Shown here: piece after piece, positions 21,071-28,602 of the stretch | How the letters are laid out: every line of letters begins with the position of its first letter | Numbering within the stretch: the stretch's first letter is position 1 | Position numbers and translations under genes: made by a program | Source: Histomonas meleagridis | Lineage: Eukaryota; Parabasalia; Tritrichomonadida; Dientamoebidae | Direction: 5' to 3' | NCBI GenBank assembly: GCA_020186115.1 | Contig: WSYJ01000025.1 | Span: forward strand, 372,001 to 436,000 | Length of the DNA: 64,000 nt | Notes under the pieces: model-generated | Databases searched by the model: none | What the model was told of the DNA's origin: nothing | What the model saw: the letters and a program-made list of their open reading frames with translations, nothing else

Positions 21071-22696
21071 TTAATAACCATCAGGAGTACCATTAGCATA
21101 ATATTTCAAACCATTATGTAAATCTAATGTGAAATAAGTATCACGACAGATGAATAATTGTGGAGGAGGTGGATGATTTCCAGCATCATCAACATTATAA
21201 TAAGTATCATTAGCTTGAGTATATATAGGTTGCCCCTTAATTTGTATCGGGATGTTTTGACCGTTAGAGTCCAAGCCGTCGAATACGTAACCACCACGCA
21301 AACGTTCACATTATATATTAAGCATAAAAGAAGTAGCATCACTTAATGTATTATTATATCTTGTACCATTAGAAGCATTTCTATCCATAGTTAAAGAATC
21401 TTCGAATTCTTTAGTACATTGTATACCACCATCTAAATCAGAAGCAACTAATTGATATTGTAAAAATCTTGCACCTAATGTAGAAATAGGTTCATCAGGA
21501 TAATTTTGACCTGCAATAGTTAATTGTACATTATTATAAATAGAATTATCGAAACAAGTATAATCATTAGCATGTTTTGGAAATACAACTGTAATAGTTG
21601 TAACATTAAATAGAGGCATATTAATAGTAGACTGTATACCAGATTCAGTAGCAGCTAAAGCAAATGCATTATAATCTAATTGTTGTGAAGGAATTAATAA
21701 ACCTCCAGGTTGTTGAAGTATTTGAGCTATTTGATTTAAAGTTTCTTCTTTAACTCCAAAACCATACATATTAGATTTACATGAAACTACTGTTAAACCT
21801 GTACAATATAAAGAAACATTCTCAGTTGCAGTATCAATAGTATGATTAGTTTCAGTATCACATTTAAATGTAGTAGTTATATTAGCAGAATTACCAATTT
21901 GAGTAAAACCATGAGTAAATAAAGGTAAATTATTAAATGTAGCATTAATAGTAGAATCTTCTAAAAATTCTTTAACTTATTTAATTTTACGTGGATCTAC
22001 TTGACACCATACTAAACCATTTTGTTTAACATAAAACTTTAATTCAATATCACCAACTAATCTATTTGGATATAAATCAAATGCTTGTAAAGCTAATATA
22101 TCTTCAAATGGAAGATTCATTTCAAATTCGATATCATGTTTATTTCCATCTGCAATTGTATTTAAATCAACATAAGTACCACAAACAGATTGAGAATATT
22201 CTGAAACATTTTCATATAAAGAATGTGTATATTATCTAGTTTTCTTTTCAGCATAAGGTTTAATTGTAGAATAACAATAACCTTCACGACAACATTCATT
22301 TTGTTGATAACCAGTAGAAATATTATTAGATATAATTTATCATTGATCTAATAATTGATTAGAACTCTTAAAACCTATAAATATTTTAGCTAAATTTTCA
22401 GGATCTTGTAAATTACCAGATGAAATAGCTTTTGATAATTGTACAGTTATTCTAAGTTTAAAATTAATAAAACCTTCAGTTATTTGTGAAATCATATGAT
22501 CACCATGAGTAATTCTTAATCTAGTTTCTTGTGATTGATTAAATGGTGCATTTTGATCATGACAATCTTCAGTTCTTAAAATAAAAGAACGAGTACCATC
22601 ATTTTTAGCAATTAAATCTTTAAGACGATCAAAATAAGCACCAACATTACCTTGATCATCTTGTTCATTTTTAGATTGCGTATTATTATAATACAT
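21071..22696 (-). pseudogene. Maverick major capsid protein, five in-frame stops
   Basis: One frame can be followed for 542 codons from ATG 22696 to the TAA at 21071-21073, without any frameshift, but with stops at 22340-22342 (TGA), 22337-22339, 22232-22234, 21977-21979 and 21311-21313 (all TAA). The size and beta-rich pattern (ADGNKHDIEFEMNLPFEDIL, GLVWCQVDP, HANDYTCFDN) fit the double jelly-roll capsid protein of Mavericks. The C-terminus (DGLDSNGQNIP, PPPPQLFIC) recurs as the relic at 4165-4401. Assignment as capsid rests on length, position beside the ATPase/virion block and the recurrence, not on a search. Confidence 0.72.
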
Positions 22697-22734
22697 TAAT
22701 AAAAATGAAAAATATTTTTCATAATTTTTAAATA

Positions 22735-22965
22735 TGTTGGGGTTTTTGGAATAAAATTAAAAAAAGTTTGAGCAAATTTCAGTTAAGTAAAGAACAACAA
22801 GAAAAATTCAACAAAAATGTGAAAAAATGGTTAGAACATGAAAGGAATTTAGGTGGTAATAAAAATAGAATTCTACCATATAAACCTAATGATAAAATAA
22901 TATTTAAAGATGTAAAAGAAAAAGTTAGGAATAAGTTAATATTACAGGATTTAATAAAACAATGA
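22735..22965 (+). pseudogene. Amphipathic MAWGFWN-type protein 1, start codon lost
   Basis: The frame reads CWGFWNKIKKSLSKFQLSK from 22735, aligned with the N-termini of the next two genes. At the place of their ATG-GCT it has ATA-TGT, so the start is missing; an ATG one base away is out of frame and stops after six codons. The remaining ~75 codons are open to TGA 22965. It is divergent from the capsid gene. Confidence 0.55.
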
Positions 22966-22985
22966 ATTTATTTTTATTATTATTT

Positions 22986-23258
22986 ATGGCGTGGGGTTTG
23001 TGGAACAAATTTAAAAACGGAATAAAGGAAATAGGACCTTTACTTAAAAAAATGAAAGAAGGGTTCGCAAAAATTAGTCCACATATTGTGAAAGGTTATG
23101 AATTTGCTAAACAACATAAAGAAGACATTAAAAAAATAAAACCTCTTAAAAAGTTACCTGTGGATAAAATATTCGAAACCGGTGATAAAATAATTCCATT
23201 ATTTAAAAATATAGGAAATGAAGCAAATGACAAGATCCATCCTATATTTTATCAATAA
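22986..23258 (+). CDS. Amphipathic MAWGLWN-type protein 2
   Basis: 90 codons from ATG 22986. An ATG at 22962 would add eight hydrophobic residues; I prefer the later start because it aligns with gene 3. The N-terminus MAWGLWNKFKNGIKEIGPLL is an amphipathic, Trp-rich helix with a Lys-rich remainder. Adenovirus protein VI and similar small virion proteins of Maverick-like viruses have such membrane-active helices; a membrane-disrupting entry role is therefore possible, but this is inference from shape only. Middle gene of a tandem triplet. Confidence 0.6.
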   Translation: MAWGLWNKFKNGIKEIGPLLKKMKEGFAKISPHIVKGYEFAKQHKEDIKKIKPLKKLPVDKIFETGDKIIPLFKNIGNEANDKIHPIFYQ

Positions 23259-23296
23259 AAAAAAAAAGAATTAATATTTTATTTTTATTATTATTC

Positions 23297-23566
23297 ATGG
23301 CTTGGGGTTTTTGGAACAAAATTAAAAACGGATTTAAAAAAGCTGGTGCTTGGATTAAAAATAAAATTATTAAACCAGTCGGAAGATTGATTGGTAATGT
23401 ATGGAATAAAGTAGCTAAACCTGTTGTAAATACAGTAGGTAAAATACCTGGAATTGAAGATTTACCTGGTCATGCAGGTGCTATTGCAAAAGGAATTAAA
23501 ATAGCGGATAAATACTCACCTGTGATAGATGGTGTAGCAAATGCGCTAGTTGGACAAAAGAAATAA
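23297..23566 (+). CDS. Amphipathic MAWGFWN-type protein 3
   Basis: 89 codons from ATG 23297, preceded by TTATTATTATTC. The N-terminal 30 residues (MAWGFWNKIKNGFKKAGAWI) alternate Trp/Phe/Ile with Lys, an amphipathic helix. A Gly/Ala-rich segment follows (GHAGAIAKGIKIADKYSPVI), reminiscent of virion lytic peptides and of hydrophobic virion core proteins. The frame is intact and shares its first 12 residues with gene 2 (two conservative changes) and with broken gene 1. Likely a minor virion protein. Confidence 0.62.
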   Translation: MAWGFWNKIKNGFKKAGAWIKNKIIKPVGRLIGNVWNKVAKPVVNTVGKIPGIEDLPGHAGAIAKGIKIADKYSPVIDGVANALVGQKK

Positions 23567-23700
23567 TAAAATATTATTTATATATATTGTTTTTGAAACT
23601 ATTCCAAATCCCAGGCGTCCTTAAAGAACACCTGTGTCCCATTTGTCATAGTTCAGTTTCAAAAATTCATTATAATTTAATAAAATTTTCATTTTTATTA

Positions 23701-23916
23701 ATGTCTGGTAGCACGAAGGTGATCAAGACTTATTATGACGATGAGACATCAAATTCATCAACGATAGATAAAGAAACTGAGTTAATAGATCCATCTATCC
23801 AGTATATAAAGTTACCAAAACTAACTATTAGTAATTCAATTTATTTTGAAAAATTATCAAATTATCCAATTGAAAGACAAAATAGTAGAATATATACATC
23901 ACCTTCTAGTTTTTAA
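23701..23916 (+). CDS. Maverick small protein of unknown function
   Basis: 72 codons from ATG 23701, which follows the initiator-like TCATTTTTATTA; this decides the start over an upstream TTG. The start is Ser/Thr/Asp-rich (TYYDDETSNSSTIDKETE) and the end Tyr/Ser-rich. No domain is recognised. It is convergent with the gene at 23953-24426. Confidence 0.5.
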   Translation: MSGSTKVIKTYYDDETSNSSTIDKETELIDPSIQYIKLPKLTISNSIYFEKLSNYPIERQNSRIYTSPSSF

Positions 23917-23952
23917 TGGAATCAAAATAAATAAAATAAATTAAAATCATTT

Positions 23953-24426
23953 TCATTTTAGACACTCTTGAAAATGATCCTGCTTTAAATCAAAAGCAGA
24001 TTGATGAGTTTTGTCTTTATTTTGACTATTAACGATTACATTATCTAATAATGTACGATTAATTTCATCATTATATGACTCATAGATATATGATGCATAC
24101 CATCGTCCAAATTTACATTTCAATGGAAATAAGTCTATTTCTAAATAATGAACATTTTGATTTATAGGTGGTTTCTTATTTTCAGTAATTGGAATTGATA
24201 TTAGTATTGGATTGTCAAAGAATTCTATTATTTCTCTTTGAATAAAATAAAAATCGGAAGAATTACTATGTTTTATTATCATCCCAATTGGATTGATAAT
24301 AAAATTGTTGTAATTTCCCATTTTATTATATTTAGGATCAAAGAATATTGCAACATCAATAGCATCAAGATCCTTATTTTTGATATTGTCTGCAATTTGA
24401 GCAATGGAAAAAATATTCGCATACAT
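23953..24426 (-). CDS. Maverick protein of unknown function near right end
   Basis: 157 codons from ATG 24426, intact. The pattern of alternating hydrophobic strands (NFIINPIGMIIKH, NPILISIPIT, HYLEIDLFPLKCKFGRWYA) suggests a compact beta-rich domain, and the last 40 residues are hydrophilic. I recognise no family and see no Cys-protease catalytic pattern, so it is not the missing protease. It lies ~110 bp from the right terminal repeat and reads inward. Confidence 0.6.
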   Translation of the reverse strand: MYANIFSIAQIADNIKNKDLDAIDVAIFFDPKYNKMGNYNNFIINPIGMIIKHSNSSDFYFIQREIIEFFDNPILISIPITENKKPPINQNVHYLEIDLFPLKCKFGRWYASYIYESYNDEINRTLLDNVIVNSQNKDKTHQSAFDLKQDHFQECLK

Positions 24427-24532
24427 GAAGAAAAAATGAAGTGATAATTTATAACAGTTATTTACTATTTAAAATAAAGTTTGCCATGCATTCAACAAAT
24501 ATTCGTCGTTTTTTGTCTATTAACCTCCTGGC

Positions 24533-24906
24533 AAAGATAAATTAAATAGGATAAATGTCCGACCAAAGATAATCGGGGACAATTCGTGTTGGTAATGTGA
24601 TGTTTTTGATAGGTTTATGCGAAAAGTGGTGCTAAAAGTGCTATCGTTCCTATCAAAAAGTTTCGCGTTCGATCAAAATTGAATGTGTATTCAAATTTTC
24701 AGACGAATTGTATGGCTCACATAAATCATTTTGATTTTTGTAGCGAGCGGAGCGAGCACACTCTGGGGATTGGAGGGGTCTGAGGCCTCCGGAGGGGTCC
24801 GAAGGGCATATCCGGAGGCCGAAGACCCCTCCAATCCCCCAGTGAAAACTTAAGGTCGGGACTGATCACGAAGACCCTAGGGGCTTTGCCTCCGGCAGGG
24901 CCCCTA
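24533..24906 (-). repeat. Maverick right terminal inverted repeat
   Basis: It matches the left repeat from AAAGATAAATTAAATAGG outward, with ~40 extra bp (24800-24838) that complete a longer GC-rich hairpin. The outer palindrome (24855-24929) extends beyond the match to the left copy. Confidence 0.9.
24774..24838. repeat. GC-rich hairpin inside right terminal repeat
   Basis: Arms of ~26 nt (GGGGATTGGAGGGGTCT ... CCTCCGGA against its reverse complement ending CCTCCAATCCCC) with two mismatches and a ~15-nt loop. The left repeat has only the shorter form with 12-nt arms. Confidence 0.8.
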
Positions 24907-24929
24907 GGGTCTTCGTGATCAGTCCCGAC
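24855..24929. repeat. Terminal palindrome of the Maverick right end
   Basis: Arms begin GGTCGGGACTGATCACGAAG and continue to CCCTAGGGGC (about 30 nt), with the exact reverse complement ending at 24929 and a ~14-nt loop (TTTGCCTCCGGCAG). The left end holds only the inner arm. Confidence 0.9.
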
Positions 24930-24950
24930 CGCATTATATACCTACCGTAG

Positions 24951-25240
24951 GGGCTAGGTTTAAATTTTACCCGTCAGATGACCGTTATTTTAGGACGTTA
25001 AAAAATAAAAATTCTTTTGCTAGGCACCATCTTGCGGAGGACGTTAGCGGTACCTCCAGTCAAGATTATATTACTATAGCAAAAAAATATCTATTTTGGT
25101 ACATAACGGTCTCCAGAATTGAATACTTTATTTCTAAATTCAATTCATTTTGATCGTGATAACCGTAATTTCGAAAATGGTACATAACGGTCCTTATTCA
25201 AAAAATTTTCTATTTTGGGGTACCTTAAAAGCAATTTAAC
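24951..25240 (+). repeat. Direct repeat, copy at 31425-31705
   Basis: About 250 bp nearly identical to the copy to the right of the pogo-like element. It includes GGACGTTAAAAAATAAAAAT, CACCATCTTGCGGAGGACG, two GGTACATAACGGTC words and GAATACTTTATTTC. In both places it follows the 3' part of a CRESS-like copy once the inserted transposon is removed, so it belongs to the tandemly duplicated unit. Read on the minus strand, it contains promoter-like ACCGTTATG words. Confidence 0.85.
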
Positions 25241-25339
25241 AATTATTTTTATCAATATGAGTCAGGTACCTGGAAATTCATTTTTAGGTAGACTACATTA
25301 TGTTTTTTCGTAATTGTGTGTATTTATATGTGTCATTTT

Positions 25340-26055
25340 ATACTTTATTTTTCTCAATGTTATGTTAATCTGCTGTTTTTCATATGACATGTCCTTTCTG
25401 TCATTTTTTCATTATATATTTTTTTCTATACTTTACATTTAGCAATTGCAATTTAGTTTTTATTCTTATTTGTATCTCAGTTATTTTTTATTTTTTCTCA
25501 ATTGTTTTATAAAGAAGATATTTTGATTTGTTTTTTACTAAATTATTTTTATTATATTTTGTACTTCTTCAGGTGGTAATTGCATCATATATTGATCTAG
25601 ATAGTGAAAAGCATTTAAGTCATTAAATCTTACTCATTGATAGGTATTGTCACATTTCCATTGGATAAGGAACCATAATACATACCTTTGTTCTTTGTTA
25701 TTGTATCTAATCTAATGATTTGTTATTCTTGTTATTGCATTAAATAAATGATTACTATTTATCACTATTTTTGAAATATTTAAATTCTATAATTATACTT
25801 TTGTGGCAAAGTTATGATATGTTCCATTCGATGTTATACTCCATTTGGCATCATATTATCTTATCCATTTTTCAATGATGATCATATTGTCACTTTTCTT
25901 GTACACCATTTCAATTGATATCAGTAAATATGATGTTTTTCATATGTTATGACCTTTCTGTCACTTTTTCATTCTCTTGATTGACAATAGTAATTTGACT
26001 GAGACTGTTTGATTTTTTATATGACTTATATCTCTTTAGTAAAGTATTCAATGAC
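25340..26055 (-). repeat. Inverted copy of the chromo-like unit
   Basis: Reverse-complement match to 19676-20400, best over 25775-26055 and 25360-25510; the middle holds the broken chromo-like frame. Confidence 0.85.
25538..25720 (-). pseudogene. Broken chromodomain-like gene
   Basis: On the minus strand one frame reads YVLWFLIQWKCDNTYQ, a TGA where chromodomains have the Trp of the TWEP-like turn, then VRFNDLNAFHYLDQYMM and LPPEEVQNIIKII with a TAG at 25538. This aligns with the proteins at 19968 and 20771. There is no ATG in frame near its start. Confidence 0.55.
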
Positions 26056-26451
26056 AGTAGTAAACAATCTAGGCTCTTACAATCGATGGTTTGACAGTTA
26101 CCTCCACCTAGTTATTTGACATACCTTTTTTATTTTTAACGATAACTGACATATTTAAAATTCTCAAATTTATTGTGACATTTGTAATTTTATTCAATTT
26201 TTATCGTACGTGATTAAATTTGCTTTTTTGATGTGTTTTCGACATTTTTTCAATTAATTTTTTTAATTTGATGTTTAGTCAGTTGTAAAAACATTTCTTT
26301 TCTATCGGTTTTTTTTGATATAACTTTTTTTCTTTTTGACTATGCACATGAGTGATAATAACAAAGTTTGTTCGTTCAATGGGCTATTAAATTTTTTTTT
26401 TTAATTTTCTTTATTTTATAAAATTTAATCCCCCCTCCCCCAAAGAGAGCC
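26056..26451. other. 3' flank of rep
   Basis: No gene. From about 26285 it is homologous to 12340-12500 and 27930-28075, including AACAAAGTTTGTT and the C-run CCCCCCTCCCCCAAAGAGAG, that is, the conserved convergent 3' region of the CRESS-like element. Confidence 0.65.
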
Positions 26452-27288
26452 CTAATGGCGAATGAGTGCATTTATCGTCATCGCAGACCCCTTAACCTCT
26501 CCTTCGAGAGGATAACGGTCTCCCCAATTTTTGAGTTGATCCACCAGTACACTCTTCGACAGGTTCATCTCATCTAATACGACCACTTCAGCCTCTTCAT
26601 GGTGGAACCCATCCCACCATTTGTTGAGGTTCTTTTTATATACTTTACTAATGTTCGTCGCCTGTTGTCTCGCCCACCGGCTCTTACCGGTTCCTGGCGG
26701 ACCATAGACCCACTTATTCTTCGATTTCAAATTTCCGTCCCAAATCTTAATTGTTTTATCATGACGCAACTTATACTCCATTAGTTTGTTATAATGGTGG
26801 AATGCCTGGTAAGGCCACTTTGCCTCAAACTCATTCCAGGATAATTCCAAAACATCTGAAAGCATCTCTTTAGTTTTCTCCAATTTGTTTCTCTCAGCTT
26901 CAATAGCAGCAATAGGATTACCAATTTCTAATAATTCAACTTTGGTTTTCGTACAATACTTATAATTTGCAACTTCAGAACCATTTGCGATGTCTATAAA
27001 ACATCCGGTAAACTTACTAGTGATTGTATTTTTGTATAATCTATTGGATAATCTGAAATAAAACTGAATGTGTGGAGTGCCCGTTGTTGGGGCGAACTCC
27101 TTCTCCGCCACTAAATACTTAATATTTAAGTCTTTTGCAATACTTTGGAATAAGTCTTGCCAATTGTTGAGAGGGTTATTGAGTGTGCCGACCCATCGAC
27201 AACCTCTGGGATTTAATTGTTGAATATCTCTTTCACCATCTACATTATTCCTTACATTGTTCCTCTTGATACCGCGTTTAGCTCCCAT
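26452..27288 (-). CDS. rep: CRESS-DNA-virus-type replication initiator (Rep)
   Basis: 278 codons from ATG 27288, intact. The HUH endonuclease motifs are in order: motif I WVGTLNN (32-38), motif II TPHIQFYF with HxQ (73-75), motif III YCTK (111-114) with the catalytic Tyr. The superfamily 3 helicase part has Walker A GPPGTGKS (196-203) and Walker B VVVLDE (235-240), with WWDGF before it. Such Reps nick and join DNA for rolling-circle replication of circular ssDNA viruses. The protein stops after VKGSAMTINALIRH, where motif C (a TSN-type segment) should follow, so the helicase is incomplete. TTTCATTTGTTCAAA before the ATG is a host-type initiator. The Arg/Lys-rich N-terminus is 30 residues longer than in minimal Reps. 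Confidence 0.92.
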   Translation of the reverse strand: MGAKRGIKRNNVRNNVDGERDIQQLNPRGCRWVGTLNNPLNNWQDLFQSIAKDLNIKYLVAEKEFAPTTGTPHIQFYFRLSNRLYKNTITSKFTGCFIDIANGSEVANYKYCTKTKVELLEIGNPIAAIEAERNKLEKTKEMLSDVLELSWNEFEAKWPYQAFHHYNKLMEYKLRHDKTIKIWDGNLKSKNKWVYGPPGTGKSRWARQQATNISKVYKKNLNKWWDGFHHEEAEVVVLDEMNLSKSVLVDQLKNWGDRYPLEGEVKGSAMTINALIRH

Positions 27289-27310
27289 TTTGAACAAATG
27301 AAATCAACAA
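27289..27310 (-). promoter_or_regulatory. Initiator-like motif before rep
   Basis: On the minus strand TTTCATTTGTTCAAA directly precedes the ATG at 27288, matching the TCAYTW initiator placed within ~15 bp of trichomonad start codons. Confidence 0.5.
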
Positions 27311-27430
27311 ATTGCGGCATTTATTTCATACTATTTGGCATTTTTTCGATTAATTTTGGCATTCTTTATAGATTTTATTTATGCCACCACTTTTCTAAAT
27401 AAAGTATTCAATTGATATTTGTATATATCA
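27310..27430. promoter_or_regulatory. CRESS-like element copy B: candidate replication-origin region
   Basis: Between the divergent rep and rightward ORF. It holds three GGCATT words (27318-27360, iteron-like) and the stem TGGCAT...ATGCCA with an 18-nt loop, then AATAAAGTATTCAATTGATA. Copy A keeps the same arrangement. Its place, as in circoviruses, fits an origin, but no standard nonanucleotide is visible. Confidence 0.45.
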
Positions 27431-27436
27431 AAGTTT

Positions 27437-27889
27437 TTAATAAATAAGAAGGGAGCATTAGATGTAGGTTCTACTATTAGCGTTAATATACCAATATCTT
27501 ATATTTCTATTTCAGATGTTTCTGGTTTATTTTCTTTGAAACAATTTTCATTACGTGATGCAAGTCATCCATTACCATCAATAGATGGTACTCATTATTA
27601 TGTTTTTATTGTTATTGAACGCAATCAACCCAATTCTGATTTTACAGAGATAACTGTTAATTATCAAATCCATAAATTCTTTATTTGTAAATCTCTATTA
27701 TCTAGTGTAGGTACTTTTTATTATTATTTATATGATTTTGGTACTACTTTTCCATCAGTTAATGATCGTATAGTTGGTTTTTATACATTTAATAATTCTC
27801 TTGTATTTTATATTCGTGAAACTAATTTTGAAGTAGCTGCCCCAAGTGTTTTAATTGTTCCTAATTCTAATTATTTATTTAATTTTTAA
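27437..27889 (+). pseudogene. CRESS-like element copy B, rightward ORF lacking its 5' part
   Basis: It aligns with the second half of the 11664 gene from GSTISVNIPIS to VPNSNYLFNF and keeps one open frame (151 codons), which shows that copy A is the frameshifted one. The 5' ~85 codons, the whole capsid gene and the 119-codon ORF are missing. The sequence jumps from the origin region (ATATATCAAAG) straight into the middle of this gene, so ~1.2 kb has been deleted. The ATG/TTG used by the open frame is not the original start. Confidence 0.7.
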
Positions 27890-28197
27890 TTGTAAAAATT
27901 AAACCATTCAATTGATTTTAAGATATTTTCTTTTTTCTATCGGTTTTTCTGGTTAATTTTTTTCTCTTTTCGACTCAGCACATAAGTGATAATAACAAAG
28001 TTTGTTCACTCTATGGGCAATTGAGAACTTTTTTTTTTTTTTTTTCTTTTTCTTTAAACCAAGGTACCCCCTCCCCCAAAGAGAGCCCTAATGGCGAATG
28101 AGTGCATTTATCACAAACCTGCCGAAGCCCGACTCCGCGGAGCACTTTTTTATAAAAGGGCGTAGACAGGTGATCAGTATAAAGTGTACTAGAAATG
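27890..28197. repeat. CRESS-like element copy B: 3' intergenic region, rep stub and flank
   Basis: Nearly identical to 12310-12608, including the rep C-terminal stub and AGTGTACT at 28183-28190. After it the sequence continues uninterrupted for ~13 bp to the pogo-like insertion, giving the empty site for the Maverick. Confidence 0.8.
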
Positions 28198-28394
28198 GGG
28201 GTCAGGTTTACCCAGATTTCCCATAGTTTTCCTTTTTTTGTGGCGGTTATGACTTTTTAAATGCTAACACGTTTTTTGCTAGTGTGGTAAGAGAAAATCC
28301 GTACGACTTCACCTTTCCCCACTTTTTGATAGACCACATAGAAATGTTATATGAGTTCATACAAAAAGCTGTATTGAATGGTTTATAATAAAAC

Positions 28395-28438
28395 ACCGAT
28401 ACAACTTTTTGAGAGTACTCTCAAAAAGTTGTATCGGT
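28395..28438. repeat. Perfect 44-bp palindrome
   Basis: ACCGATACAACTTTTTGAGA continues through GTAC to the exact reverse complement, with no loop. It sits ~7 bp inside the left TIR of the IS481EU-like element; no counterpart is seen at the right TIR. Confidence 0.9.
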
Positions 28439-28602
28439 CCGTCGTCTATATGCAAGAGAATATTATTACATATAGATGCACATCGGAATCCAAATTTGAC
28501 CAGCCTATCGGGAACCTGGAAATTATACAATTCCAAGTCATATCAGTACCAGGCCAAAATAAACGTTCTCATAAAAAATAGGGTGGATTGAGATGCGATT
28601 TA

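Larger units (their letters stand above)
12609..24929. mobile_element. Maverick/Polinton element, ~12.3 kb, no polymerase gene seen
   Basis: Long terminal inverted repeats (12609-12929 and 24533-24906) bracket a gene set typical of Mavericks: integrase, HerA/FtsK-type packaging ATPase, major capsid region, a fibre-like protein and small virion-like proteins. Copy B of the surrounding viral repeat gives an empty-site comparison. Copy B runs from AGTGTACT through AGAAATGGGGGTCAGG, whereas copy A has the Maverick between AGTGTACT (12608) and the related GGGGCTAGG at 24952. Protein-primed DNA polymerase B and the cysteine protease are absent, and the integrase, capsid and fibre genes have stops or frameshifts. 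The element is therefore a non-autonomous or dying copy. Confidence 0.88.

Noticed and set aside
21071-22696. Alternative genetic code explaining the capsid stops
   Set aside because: TAA and TGA both interrupt the frame, while host genes such as S21e, ARPC3 and Fis1 end normally at TAA.
28378-28591. Two small + strand ORFs across the palindrome
   Set aside because: They cross the TIR edge and palindrome of the IS481EU-like element and read opposite to its transposase; there is no sign of coding.
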